64,000 bases of DNA from Planctomicrobium piriforme (GTDB taxonomy: Bacteria > Planctomycetota > Planctomycetia > Planctomycetales > Planctomycetaceae): the NCBI RefSeq assembly GCF_900113665.1, contig NZ_FOQD01000013.1, positions 164,548 to 228,547 on the forward strand, given 5' to 3'. The notes below the pieces were generated by a model. That model saw only the letters and a list, made by a program, of their open reading frames with translations. It was not told the DNA's origin and did not search any database. Within the stretch, counting starts at the first letter, position 1; each line of letters starts with the position of its first letter. This document shows, piece by piece, positions 27,684 to 35,908 of this stretch. The position numbers and the translations under genes are program-made.

Positions 27684-29645
27684 TCACTCTTCAGGCAACC
27701 CCAGCTGTGACCTCAATGCGGGAATGCGCTCGCGGGCGAGCGGATCGTCAGGATTGAGTTGTCGCGCTCGCTGAAACGATTCCAGTGCGGCTTGCGGGTT
27801 CCCTTGCGCTTGCAGCAGCAATCCGAGGTTGTCGTGCAGGCCTGGCTCACCGGGGGCGAGTTGAATCGCAACTTTAAGTTGATCGATCGCCGTGCGTCCC
27901 AACCCGAGTTCCGCCAGGACCATCGCCGCGTGACTGCGAAGTTCGGGATCGCGCGGAGAGAGTTCAATCGCCGCCATCAGCTCCGGCAATGCCTCGCGAT
28001 AGCGGTTCTGGGCAATGTACACCTGCGCGAGTTCCACTCGCGTGGCGAGACTCTCCGGCTTGAGCTGTTTCATCTGCGAATACAACCGCTCGGCCACCGG
28101 AAAGTCTCCTTGCAGACGCGCGACGCGGGCACGATTAAAGACGGCGCGACGATCTGAAGGGTTCAAGAGCAGCGCGGCTTCGAACAATTTGGCCGCTTCG
28201 TCGAGTTTTCCCTGTTCGATCCGCAGCAATCCCAGATCGTTCAACGCAGGCGAGAACTGGGGGTTCAGTTCAAGAGCCTTGCTCGCGTGACGCTCCGCAT
28301 CGTCTTTGTGACCGGCTCGATAGCTTTCCGCACTCAGTTTGGAATGTGCCAGCCAGTTGCGGGGGTCCAGTTCCAACAGATGCTCGAACAGCGTCGTGGT
28401 ATTGCGCCAGACGGTGACCTGTCGGACGGTGAGACCCGTCAGCATCCCCAGCGCTGCCACCGTGGTCACAACGCCGATCACCTTTCCGTAGCGAACTCGA
28501 CAGAGCCAGTCGTGCAGTTGCCAGACAATCGCAACCAGAAGCCCCAGATGCGGAACATAGCTGTAGCGGTCGGCATAGGCCTGTGCGCCCACCTGAATCA
28601 GTCCAATCACCGGCAGCAGTGAAATGAAGAACCAACCGAATCCGAACAACAGCCAGGGGCGACGTCGGGCATTAAAAACAACCCACGCCGCAATCGCCGC
28701 CAGCACCGCGAGGTTCAATGCCTGGATCGCCAACGACTGGACGTTGTTCGCATACAGATAACAGACTCCGAGTTCTGTCGGGACAAAAGTTTTCTGCAGA
28801 TACCAGCCGCAGGCCTGAGCCGCATGTGCCAGGCGTTGCGGAAAGGAATGCTCTTCCAGATCGATCATGGCCCCCACGCTCGACTGCGCCCAGATGGTGA
28901 TCAGGCTGCAGAGGACCGCGAGCGCCAACGGCGCCGCCTGTTCCAGCAGCAATGTTTTGACGCTCCGCACCCTTGCGTCACCATCGCCCCCGCAGTTCCA
29001 GCGGGTTCGCAACAGCGGCCAATAGTTCGCCAGCAACAACAAGACAGGCAACGTCACCAGCATCGACTTCGAAAGCAGTCCACAAGCGTAGGCCAGCAGA
29101 AATGCCAGATAGCGGCCGAGCCGAGGCGAAACGGTGTACCAGCGAAACAGCAGCAACGCCGCGAGCAACCAGAACGTGCTCAGGACATCCTTTCGCTCCG
29201 CGATCCACGCCACCGATTCCACATGCAACGGATGGACGGCAAACAACGCGGCGGCAATCGCACTGCGACCGAGGGCGCCGGTCGCCAGCCGTAGCCAGAA
29301 ATAGAACAGCACGGCGTTGAGGGTGTGCAGCAGGATCGAAGTGGCATGAAAGCCGGCAGGTCGCGGTCCGAACATTTGAACATCAAGTTCGTATGACAGC
29401 CAGGTCAGCGGAATCCAGTTGCCAACGTCGAACGTCGTCCATGCATAACGCAGCCCCTCCAGCGTCAGCCCCTGCGCGACAATCGGGTTGCTGTAGACAT
29501 AGTCGGGGTCGTCATAGTCAACGAAGCCGTTGCGGAAGGTTCCGGCATACGCCAGCAGCGTGAGGACAATCAGTCCGCAAACGACCAACCCGTCTCGCAT
29601 GCGAGGGGAGAGTTTTGCTTCTGTAACTGCGGCTTCTTCAGTCAT
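27684..29645 (-). CDS. Multi-pass membrane protein with C-terminal TPR repeats
   Basis: A 653-aa protein with two halves. Residues ~1-410 hold about ten hydrophobic helices, beginning LVVCGLIVLTLLAYAGTF and followed by NGFVDYDDPDYVYSN, an acidic loop like that of PMT/TMTC-type (DUF1736) glycosyltransferases. FAVHPLHVESVAWIAERKD is another hallmark of that group. Residues ~430-653 contain five or six TPR units (for example WLAHSKLSAESYRAGHKDDA). A role in protein glycosylation at the membrane is plausible but unproven. The ATG at 29645 (MTEEAAVTEAK) is chosen over an upstream in-frame start. Confidence 0.8.
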   Translation of the reverse strand: MTEEAAVTEAKLSPRMRDGLVVCGLIVLTLLAYAGTFRNGFVDYDDPDYVYSNPIVAQGLTLEGLRYAWTTFDVGNWIPLTWLSYELDVQMFGPRPAGFHATSILLHTLNAVLFYFWLRLATGALGRSAIAAALFAVHPLHVESVAWIAERKDVLSTFWLLAALLLFRWYTVSPRLGRYLAFLLAYACGLLSKSMLVTLPVLLLLANYWPLLRTRWNCGGDGDARVRSVKTLLLEQAAPLALAVLCSLITIWAQSSVGAMIDLEEHSFPQRLAHAAQACGWYLQKTFVPTELGVCYLYANNVQSLAIQALNLAVLAAIAAWVVFNARRRPWLLFGFGWFFISLLPVIGLIQVGAQAYADRYSYVPHLGLLVAIVWQLHDWLCRVRYGKVIGVVTTVAALGMLTGLTVRQVTVWRNTTTLFEHLLELDPRNWLAHSKLSAESYRAGHKDDAERHASKALELNPQFSPALNDLGLLRIEQGKLDEAAKLFEAALLLNPSDRRAVFNRARVARLQGDFPVAERLYSQMKQLKPESLATRVELAQVYIAQNRYREALPELMAAIELSPRDPELRSHAAMVLAELGLGRTAIDQLKVAIQLAPGEPGLHDNLGLLLQAQGNPQAALESFQRARQLNPDDPLARERIPALRSQLGLPEE

Positions 29646-30043
29646 CACAATCTGGAACAGGACTGTCTTGAATGGAATGGAGATGTGTCCGGCGAACAAG
29701 GCGGCGCCACTATACCGCCTTCACCGTGACCCTGATATTGCACGGCGTGACTCGCAGTTTGAAGTCATCCAGTTGTCAGTCATCAGTTTTCAGTTCACAC
29801 ACACCCATCCCAGAAAACACAACTCGCGATCATCACTGGTGTTTCAAACTGACAACTGGAAACTGACGACTGACAACTCCCGTACATCCCAATTTGGAGT
29901 GGACGAACAGCAGCGAAGAATTAAGATGCGGCGGTCACTTCAAGTTGCGAATTCTCGCTCGACATCAAGTCTGTTCATCCCTGGCCAGGGGGCATTCAGA
30001 GTCTGGCCGTCCACATCATCACCGCGTTTCAGCGAGGGCACCC
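29646..30043. repeat. Intergenic region with 25-bp inverted repeat of CAGTTGTCAGT type
   Basis: A 398-bp gap with no conserved gene. The arms at 29771-29795 and 29854-29878 are inverted copies with two mismatches over 25 bp, built from AGTTGTCAGT/ATCAGTTTTCAGTT words, enclosing 58 nt. The same vocabulary occurs at about 23965-24060 in the gap upstream of the zinc-ribbon gene and as a short piece at about 52716-52733. It appears to be a dispersed intergenic repeat of this genome. Confidence 0.6.
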
Positions 30044-30415
30044 ATGCGCACTGGGACTTTGAACTGGATCGGTCTGGGAGGATTGTTCGCCACCGGCCTG
30101 TTGGCAATTCATCCGGCGACGCAAGTCAGCGGTTCGGCAACGGCAGACGTCCACGTCCGCGAACTCTATGGCGGCGGCTGGATCACCGAAACAGTTCTGG
30201 AAGATGGCACGCTGCACGGGCTCTGCTGCAGCTATCGCGAAGACGGTTCAATTCTCCAGCAATGCCTTTATGAACGCGGCGTGCCCACGGAGATCGTCGA
30301 GTACAGCCCGAGCGGCCAGATCGAAGCCCGCACCACCACCAGCTTCTTCGGCACGACGAGTCGGGTGAGTTTTGTTGAGTCGGTGACTTCTCCGACGCTC
30401 GTCACGTCTCGCTGA
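30044..30415 (+). CDS. Small secreted MORN-repeat-like protein
   Basis: A 123-aa protein with an N-terminal signal-like segment (MRTGTLNWIGLGGLFATGLLAIHP) and a body containing MORN_2/YwqK-like repeats: EDGTLHGLCCSYREDGSILQQCLYERGVPTE and YSPSGQIEA. Such repeats are found in surface proteins and in YwqK-type partners of toxins; no toxin gene is adjacent. The ATG at 30044 is chosen because it begins the signal sequence. Product location is probably periplasmic or surface. Confidence 0.6.
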   Translation: MRTGTLNWIGLGGLFATGLLAIHPATQVSGSATADVHVRELYGGGWITETVLEDGTLHGLCCSYREDGSILQQCLYERGVPTEIVEYSPSGQIEARTTTSFFGTTSRVSFVESVTSPTLVTSR

Positions 30416-30519
30416 CGCCCAACAACTGTCCCCCAAGTTTGTCGCGCGCATGGCAAGCGCGGGCGAGACCGCATTTTTCCTGCTTTTCATCAGTCGAAGC
30501 GTGGCGCATCGCAATTTTT

Positions 30520-30547
30520 TTTACATCTTGTCGATCGGCGCTAGAAT
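30520..30547 (+). promoter_or_regulatory. Sigma-70-like promoter for the 30580 gene
   Basis: TTTACA (30520-30525), a 16-bp spacer and TAGAAT (30542-30547) match a housekeeping promoter, with the ATG of the downstream gene 32 bp further on and an AGAAGGGAG ribosome site between. Confidence 0.55.
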
Positions 30548-30579
30548 ATCTGCAACGCCTTGCAGAAGGGAGCACGACG

Positions 30580-30897
30580 ATGGACAAGCAACAGCGAATT
30601 CGCCTGGGATGCCAGATTATCAAAGCCCGAAACGAGGAGATGATCCCGTTCCGGATTCAATACGAGCGGTGGGACGCGAACGAAAAATCGCAGTTCAAGA
30701 AGTACGTTCAACAACTGTCCGCGGTGGAAGTTCCGCCGAACGTCCCGCTCGACATGAAAATCAAGATCGGCTGCTTCACCGGCTCTGGTGACGGCGGCTG
30801 GGAAATCGTCGAACTGCGACCCACGGTCATTCTGAAAATGATCGAGGCGTGGGACAAAGACGAATTCTTCCCGGCGACGACCAACCTGGAGACCTGA
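30580..30897 (+). CDS. Conserved hypothetical small cytosolic protein
   Basis: A 105-aa charged soluble protein (MDKQQRIRLGCQIIKARNEEM ... IEAWDKDEFFPATTNLET). No family is recognised. It is supported as a gene by a good promoter, an AGAAGGGAG ribosome site 8 nt before the ATG, codon use like its neighbours and an intrinsic terminator 34 bp after the stop. The compact, self-contained transcription unit suggests a separately regulated small protein. Confidence 0.6.
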   Translation: MDKQQRIRLGCQIIKARNEEMIPFRIQYERWDANEKSQFKKYVQQLSAVEVPPNVPLDMKIKIGCFTGSGDGGWEIVELRPTVILKMIEAWDKDEFFPATTNLET

Positions 30898-30930
30898 GGA
30901 CGGCCCGGTTCAACATCCAATCGCAGACGA

Positions 30931-30957
30931 ATCCCGGCGACCCCGCCGGGATTTTTC
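30931..30957 (+). terminator. Intrinsic terminator
   Basis: ATCCCGGC (30931-30938) pairs with GCCGGGAT (30945-30952) across a 6-nt loop, followed by a T-run. It ends the small transcription unit at 30580-30897, and in the opposite direction it lies just beyond the stop of the gene at 30975-31361. Confidence 0.75.
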
Positions 30958-30974
30958 TTGCGCCAACTGTCCAG

Positions 30975-31361
30975 TTACCGAGTCGATCGACGTTCGCGGG
31001 CGTTCTCAACGACGTTGACTCGTGCGGACGAGTTAGTATCCAGGACCGGGCGAACGAACACTCGCGGCAACGCCGATCCGTGGTAATGCACGCGGCGAAC
31101 CGTGTTGCCGTAAAAATGGAACGGGCGATACGGACGGTCTTCCATCGGCGTGGCTTCAATCTGTTCCCGCAACTCGCCCCGAGCCACGACCACCGGCATC
31201 CAGCCCGGCTCGCCAGGCGCCCGGCCAGCGGCTTGTGCGCCACCCGACTGCAAAGCACAACACAGAGAGGCGCAAACAATCAATCCGCGAACTGGAGAGT
31301 TCAAGAGACGCCGCGCCGAGAAAGTGAAATCGACCGCACTCACTGGAGTTCTCCGGTTCAT
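30975..31361 (-). CDS. Small secreted protein with YGNTVRR motif
   Basis: A 128-aa product starting at the ATG at 31361 (MNRRTPVSAVDF), with a hydrophobic segment LIVCASLCCALQSGGAQAAG that ends in a plausible signal-peptidase site. The mature part has the compact motif EQIEATPMEDRPYRPFHFYGNTVRRVHYHG. I recall related small planctomycete proteins with this Y/FGNTVRR pattern but cannot name a family. The C-terminus is basic. It probably acts outside the cytoplasm; the function is unknown. Confidence 0.5.
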   Translation of the reverse strand: MNRRTPVSAVDFTFSARRLLNSPVRGLIVCASLCCALQSGGAQAAGRAPGEPGWMPVVVARGELREQIEATPMEDRPYRPFHFYGNTVRRVHYHGSALPRVFVRPVLDTNSSARVNVVENARERRSTR

Positions 31362-31616
31362 GGAATTGAGTTGTTCCGTCTTGATGGATTTCTCTGTCAG
31401 GCTGCGGCCCGCCCCGACATGATCCCTGCAACAATGGTCCATGGTCTTGAATCGGCACGAGAAAAATTGCCGGATGACGCCGAATTCTCGAACATCCTGG
31501 GATCAATCAGACACCTGGAGAAGCGCTCATCAAATCCGAACAACTTGTAAGCCCCCTTTTGGCGACAACACCCGACCGACCGTTGTTTTCCATCAACGAA
31601 CCGGCTGCGGAGGGGG

Positions 31617-32087
31617 CTATTTCAGCGCCGAGTAGTCGGTCGGGGTCAGTAGTACCGATTCGATCTGGGACGTTAATTTTCCGTTACTTTCAGACTCGGC
31701 CACGGCCTGGCGAAACTCCGGATCGGCGGCAATTCCATTGATGAGCATTTTTTCCCGGCTCGCGCGATCGGGGTACGCCACCAGGTAGTACAAACGTGCC
31801 TGCGAGTCCGCTTCCGTCCAGTAGCCGATGCTCTTGATCCCGTGCTTCTCGAACAACCGGAGCGTGTGATCGCGGAACCGCTGATGCAACGCCTCCATCT
31901 TGCCAGGCGCGGCGGTGTAGATCCGCAGCTCGTAAAACTGATTGCCCTGAGCGGATTTGTCATCCACGGTCACAGGTAACGGCCCCTCGGCCGAAGATTG
32001 TTGCGGGAGGAGAATCCCCTTCACCGCCCAGGCGGAAACGACAATCACTGCGACAGAGGCAACGCGGGCAAGGTTGTTCTGCATCAT
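31617..32087 (-). CDS. NIPSNAP family protein with signal peptide
   Basis: A 156-aa protein. After an N-terminal signal-like segment (NNLARVASVAVIVVSAWAVKG), the mature part is a NIPSNAP ferredoxin-like domain: FYELRIYTAAPGKMEALHQRF, KHGIKSIGYWTEAD, LYYLVAYPDRASREK and LLTPTDYSALK at the C-terminus. NIPSNAP proteins are dimeric alpha-beta barrels whose biochemical role in bacteria is unclear; in planctomycetes exported forms are common. It lies 55 bp downstream of the SDR gene stop on the same strand and could be cotranscribed with it. Confidence 0.85.
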   Translation of the reverse strand: MMQNNLARVASVAVIVVSAWAVKGILLPQQSSAEGPLPVTVDDKSAQGNQFYELRIYTAAPGKMEALHQRFRDHTLRLFEKHGIKSIGYWTEADSQARLYYLVAYPDRASREKMLINGIAADPEFRQAVAESESNGKLTSQIESVLLTPTDYSALK

Positions 32088-32142
32088 GGATGACTCCGGG
32101 TGTTTGAGCTCTCGAAAAGGAAGTTACAACAGCTTGTTCTCC

Positions 32143-32925
32143 TCAGACGGTCGGAACCGTTCCGCCGTCGATGACATATTCCGTGCCGGTAATGGAGGCT
32201 GCTCGGGGTGAGACGAGGAAGGTAATCAAGTCGGCCACTTCCTCTGGCTTGGCAGGACGCCCGAGCGGAATTCCACCGAGCGAATTCATGATGATCTGCC
32301 GGCCTCCCTCGTAGTCCACGCCGGTCTGCTCCGCGAGCCGCTCGGCCAAAGCAACAGATGCTTCGGTTTCCACCCAGCCGGGAGACACGCGGACCACGCG
32401 AATCCCCTTCGGCGTGACTTCTTTTGACAGGCATTTGCTGTAGGTCGACAGCGCTGCTTTTGCGGCGGCGTAGGCGGTGGTCGCCTCAGGCAGCGGCAGC
32501 TCACGCTGAATCGAAGTGACGTGAATAATCACGCCTGAACCCCGTTCAATCATGGCCGGCAGCAAAGCTCGATCCATCCGCACGGCAGACATCAGGTTCA
32601 AGTTCAGTTCGCGAAACCACTGGTCGTCATCCAGCACTGCAAATCCGCCAGAGGGAGCACTCGAACCTCCCAGCACATTGACGAGAATGTCGAGGACTCC
32701 AAACCGTTCGGTCACGGCCTGAGCCAGAGCGGCACAGCCGTCGGCCTGAGTCAGGTCGGCGGCAACAAAACGCACCCCTTCCGGCAACTGTTCCGGCGCT
32801 GATCGGGCGGCAGCGATCACATCCACGCCTGCTGCAGACAGTGCTTTCACCACCGCCAGACCGATTCCTTTGCTGCTGCCGGTGACGAGAGCGCGGCGGC
32901 CGGTCAGAGATAATTCGAAACTCAT
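32143..32925 (-). CDS. SDR family oxidoreductase
   Basis: A 260-aa short-chain dehydrogenase/reductase of classical type. The cofactor motif TGSSKGIG is at 15-22, the NAG-like segment is NVLGG (83-87), and the catalytic residues are Ser138, Tyr152 and Lys156 (YAAAK). The C-terminal [20 protein letters not shown] and [14 protein letters not shown] are family hallmarks. Arg41 after the second strand suggests NADP(H) preference. Substrate unknown. It is divergent from an HxlR-type regulator that probably controls it. Confidence 0.92.
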   Translation of the reverse strand: MSFELSLTGRRALVTGSSKGIGLAVVKALSAAGVDVIAAARSAPEQLPEGVRFVAADLTQADGCAALAQAVTERFGVLDILVNVLGGSSAPSGGFAVLDDDQWFRELNLNLMSAVRMDRALLPAMIERGSGVIIHVTSIQRELPLPEATTAYAAAKAALSTYSKCLSKEVTPKGIRVVRVSPGWVETEASVALAERLAEQTGVDYEGGRQIIMNSLGGIPLGRPAKPEEVADLITFLVSPRAASITGTEYVIDGGTVPTV

Positions 32926-33029
32926 GGAAGCACCTCCAATACGGCGATTTTGTTTGCCGAGGTCTCGCCTGCCCTTTGGTCGACGAGGAGGAAGTGGGCG
33001 GCAATCGGGGGCGGAAGCTCAAGCGGCAT
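32922..33029 (-). CDS. Possible 35-aa leader ORF or gene remnant before the SDR gene
   Basis: An ATG frame at 33029 ([21 protein letters not shown]...) ends with a TGA that overlaps the SDR start codon (ATGA). The opening LPPPIAAHF resembles the N-terminus of SnoaL-like NTF2-fold proteins (typically PxPIAAYF), so it may be the stub of a deleted gene now serving as a coupled leader. Weak evidence. Confidence 0.3.
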   Translation of the reverse strand: MPLELPPPIAAHFLLVDQRAGETSANKIAVLEVLP

Positions 33030-33069
33030 CGTTCGGTTCTCCTGCTCGATTTCCGTGTCTCAGCGACGC

Positions 33070-33126
33070 ACTTTACGGGCATCACTTTCCAGAGTAAAGT
33101 AGCTTCTTAATGCAAAGCTGCTTTAC
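33070..33126. promoter_or_regulatory. Operator dyad between SDR and HxlR genes
   Basis: GTAAAGTAGCTT (33094-33105) and AAGCTGCTTTAC (33115-33126) form a 12-bp inverted repeat with one mismatch and a 9-bp centre. A further ACTTTAC half-site at 33070-33076 is inverted relative to GTAAAGT at 33094-33100. The dyad is 15-47 bp upstream of the HxlR-type gene, a normal place for autoregulatory binding. Confidence 0.7.
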
Positions 33127-33140
33127 CGAGAGACACTACA

Positions 33141-33488
33141 ATGCCCCACGACAGCACCGCCGAAAGCAACGAACACGAACCGCTGCAGAAGTTACTGACG
33201 ATCCTCGCCAGCCCGTGGACCCTGCTGCTGCTGCATCGCCTGCACATGGAAGGCCCGAAGCGCTTCGGCGAGCTGAAGCGACGTCTGGGAGCGATCTCCA
33301 CCAAGACGCTGACCGAACGCCTCCGCCTGCTGGAATCCGAAGGCTGGCTTTTACGACACTACGAACCAACCGTCCCGCCTCAAGTCACCTACTCAATCAC
33401 CCCCAAGGTGCTGGAACTGGACGGCGTGATGATCGAACTCGACCGGATTGCGGAACGGTGGTACGGGAAAGACAAGAAGGGCAGTTGA
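33141..33488 (+). CDS. HxlR family transcriptional regulator
   Basis: A 115-aa winged-helix protein of the HxlR family: LLTILASPWTLLLLHRL, RFGELKRRLGAISTKTLTERLRLLESEGWL and PPQVTYSITPKVLEL match the family core. The conserved N-terminal Cys used by several redox-sensing HxlR proteins is absent (EPLQKLL). It is transcribed divergently from the SDR oxidoreductase, and a strong dyad overlaps the shared promoter region, so it probably represses the SDR gene and itself in response to an electrophile or small molecule. Confidence 0.9.
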   Translation: MPHDSTAESNEHEPLQKLLTILASPWTLLLLHRLHMEGPKRFGELKRRLGAISTKTLTERLRLLESEGWLLRHYEPTVPPQVTYSITPKVLELDGVMIELDRIAERWYGKDKKGS

Positions 33489-33659
33489 CATATATAGATC
33501 AGCGAATTCAACTCACATCACGGCAACGAATTCCATGCCCGAAAGTGTATCACATCATTGCTGAAGCGACGACCTTGCAGGTTCTTTGATCGCTTCACGG
33601 ATTTTATTCTCGCGTCCACTACGAGCCAATAAGTATTTCCATGTATACCGAGAACACAA

Positions 33660-34706
33660 ATGTCGGATAACGAACAAGATCAACACTCCACAACAGATCA
33701 TTTTAAGATTCAGTACCAAGACTGCATAGGGCTTGCAGAACGATTACGAGAAGCCGTAGTTGAACAGGTTTCCGAGCTACTGAAAGCAAACGGCGTAACT
33801 CTTGGCGTACCAATTGAGAGCCGAGTAAAAACATGGAATTCGATCGCTGACAAATTCGATCGAAAGCGACTTGAGATCAAAAACATCAATGAACTGGAGG
33901 ATCTTGTAGGAGTGCGAATAATCCTTTTATTTCGCCGAGACCTGGAAAACGCCAACCGCCTCCTCTCCAATTCTTTTAACGTAATTTCGTCCGAGGACAC
34001 AGCTGAGCGGCTGAGTGAGTCGGAATTCGGCTATCAATCTCAACATTTTGTTGTTCAACTACCAGCAAATTGGTTATCGGTCCCTAGCCTATCTGGATTA
34101 GGCACCTTGTTCGTAGAACTTCAGATTCGTACATTGGCTCAACACATCTGGGCTGCGGCTTCACACAAGCTTCAATACAAGCAGAAATCTGGCGTTCCAC
34201 TGCCTTTGCGCAGAACCATCAATCGTGTTTCCGCGTTACTTGAAACGGTGGACCTCGAATTTGACCGAGTATTAGAAGAGAGAACCGCATATGTGGAGAC
34301 AACGCAATCAGCGAATTCTGAGACCGACCCCCTAAATGTAGACAACCTCCGAACTCTACTTTCCGACCTCCTTCCTTCCGAAAATAAATCTACCGATGAA
34401 AACTACGCAAACCTACTCCAAAACCTGTTTCATTTTAAAATAAACACTCCCGAACAGCTGCGGTCCATTATCGGCAAACACCTTAACGCTATCTATGCAT
34501 CAGAAGTAAAAGAACTGAAAAAGGCACGGGCTCATCCCTCTGAGCATGATACTACTAGGCTAGACCGTGGGGTATTCTTTACTCATGTAGGGCTCGCAAG
34601 AGAAGCGCTTCGGGCAGAGTTCGGTAACCAACGAGTAAATAACATATTAACAGAAATGATGTCAGACAAACCGAAACGACGCGTTTCACGAAAGCCAAAG
34701 AAATAG
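33660..34706 (+). CDS. Stand-alone RelA/SpoT-domain (p)ppGpp-synthetase-like protein
   Basis: A 348-aa protein with a RelA/SpoT nucleotidyltransferase domain (about 50-178): RVKTWNSIADKFDRK, ELEDLVGVRIILLF, GYQSQHFVV (124-132, the Y-x-S-x-H substrate motif) and VELQIRTLAQHIWAAASHKLQY (152-173). No HD hydrolase, TGS or ACT domain is present. A ~170-aa C-terminal region of unknown fold follows, ending in a basic tail (KPKRRVSRKPKK). Composition is clearly AT-richer than the surrounding genes, suggesting horizontal acquisition. Possible roles are an alarmone synthetase or a toxSAS-type growth-arrest toxin; no antitoxin gene is recognised next to it. Confidence 0.82.
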   Translation: MSDNEQDQHSTTDHFKIQYQDCIGLAERLREAVVEQVSELLKANGVTLGVPIESRVKTWNSIADKFDRKRLEIKNINELEDLVGVRIILLFRRDLENANRLLSNSFNVISSEDTAERLSESEFGYQSQHFVVQLPANWLSVPSLSGLGTLFVELQIRTLAQHIWAAASHKLQYKQKSGVPLPLRRTINRVSALLETVDLEFDRVLEERTAYVETTQSANSETDPLNVDNLRTLLSDLLPSENKSTDENYANLLQNLFHFKINTPEQLRSIIGKHLNAIYASEVKELKKARAHPSEHDTTRLDRGVFFTHVGLAREALRAEFGNQRVNNILTEMMSDKPKRRVSRKPKK

Positions 34707-34993
34707 TGATCCAAGCAGGTAGCTGCTTAGAACGAAAGAGAAGGCATAACTTGACCGAAGAGCGAACTCATTCTGCAAATTGTTCCTCACTATTTCAGGG
34801 CTACGGGCGGTCCGTGGCGACAAAGACTGTCAGCTCAGAAAGATCTCTAGGTCAACCGGCATTACTGATCCCGACACTTGCACTGACGTGCGCTGCTCTG
34901 GCCCCTGTGGCATCGAATTGCGTAACCTGGCCGGTTTCAGGATAAAACAAGGATAGCGGGGGGGGAGAAACGGTTCATCACAAGGGACGCAGA

Positions 34994-35908
34994 ATGATTG
35001 AGAGCAAACCAAAGGCCGGGAGTTCATCACGCACAAGTCCGCCGCGCAAGGCGGCTGCCAAGTCTTCAGGGAAGCCTGCAGGCAAGAAGGCGACATCCCG
35101 TGTCATCAGCGAGTCGGCTCCCTCTCAAGGCGACTGGCGAGTCGAGACTCTGGATGAGGTGCGGCGAATCATCCTTGAGGCTGACCCGGACATCACCGAA
35201 GAGCGCAAATGGATCAAGCCCAGCAATCCGGCAGGCGTGCCGGTGTGGTCCCATGCCGGGATCATCTGCACCGGCGAGACCTACAAACAGGTGGTCAAGT
35301 TGACCTTCATGCGCGGCGCGGCGTTGAAAGATCCACGCAAGCTCTTCAACTCCAGCCTGGAAGGCAACGCCCGTCGCGCCATCGACATCAGCGAAGGGGA
35401 GAAGATCGATTCCAAGGCACTCAAGGCCCTAATTCAGGCCGCGGTCGCTGAGAATCTCAAGGCACAAAACCCAAAGGCCAAGTCCCCGCCGAAGGCCAGC
35501 GGGAAGGTCGTACTGCTCTCAGGCGGCAACCCGCAAATCGCCAAAGCGGACGGCGACGCACCCGTGCAGGCGTATATCGCCGCGATGCCCGGCTGGAAGA
35601 GCGACCTCGGAAAACGCCTTGATGAGATCATCACACGCACCGTGCCTAACGTGCGCAAGGCCGTGAAATGGAACTCTCCATTCTACGGCAGCGAAGGCCA
35701 GGGCTGGTTCCTGTCGTTTCATGTCCTCACCCGATACGTCAAAGTGACCTTCTTCGACGGCATGTCGCTGCAACCCATCCCGCCCGGAGGTACGGAGAAG
35801 AGCAAAGAGGCACGCTGGATCGACATCTACGAAGAGGACGAACTCGACGAGGCACAGATGGCGAAGTGGGTCAAACAAGCGGCGGCGTTGCCCGGCTGGA
35901 CGCCCTGA
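34994..35908 (+). CDS. Tandem DUF1801 (YdhG-like) domain protein
   Basis: A 304-aa protein. After a Lys/Ala/Ser-rich N-terminal tail (about 1-45) come two DUF1801-type domains. The first (about 48-155) has DEVRRIILEADPDITEERKWIKPSNPAGVPVWSHAGIICTGETYKQVVKLTF; the second (about 190-304) has MPGWKSDLGKRLDEIITRTVPNVRKAVKWNSPFYG and VKVTFFDG. The duplication explains the unusual length, twice that of the family. The function of DUF1801 is unknown. Its stop abuts exactly the stop of the converging protease gene (TGA then TCA). Confidence 0.8.
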   Translation: MIESKPKAGSSSRTSPPRKAAAKSSGKPAGKKATSRVISESAPSQGDWRVETLDEVRRIILEADPDITEERKWIKPSNPAGVPVWSHAGIICTGETYKQVVKLTFMRGAALKDPRKLFNSSLEGNARRAIDISEGEKIDSKALKALIQAAVAENLKAQNPKAKSPPKASGKVVLLSGGNPQIAKADGDAPVQAYIAAMPGWKSDLGKRLDEIITRTVPNVRKAVKWNSPFYGSEGQGWFLSFHVLTRYVKVTFFDGMSLQPIPPGGTEKSKEARWIDIYEEDELDEAQMAKWVKQAAALPGWTP

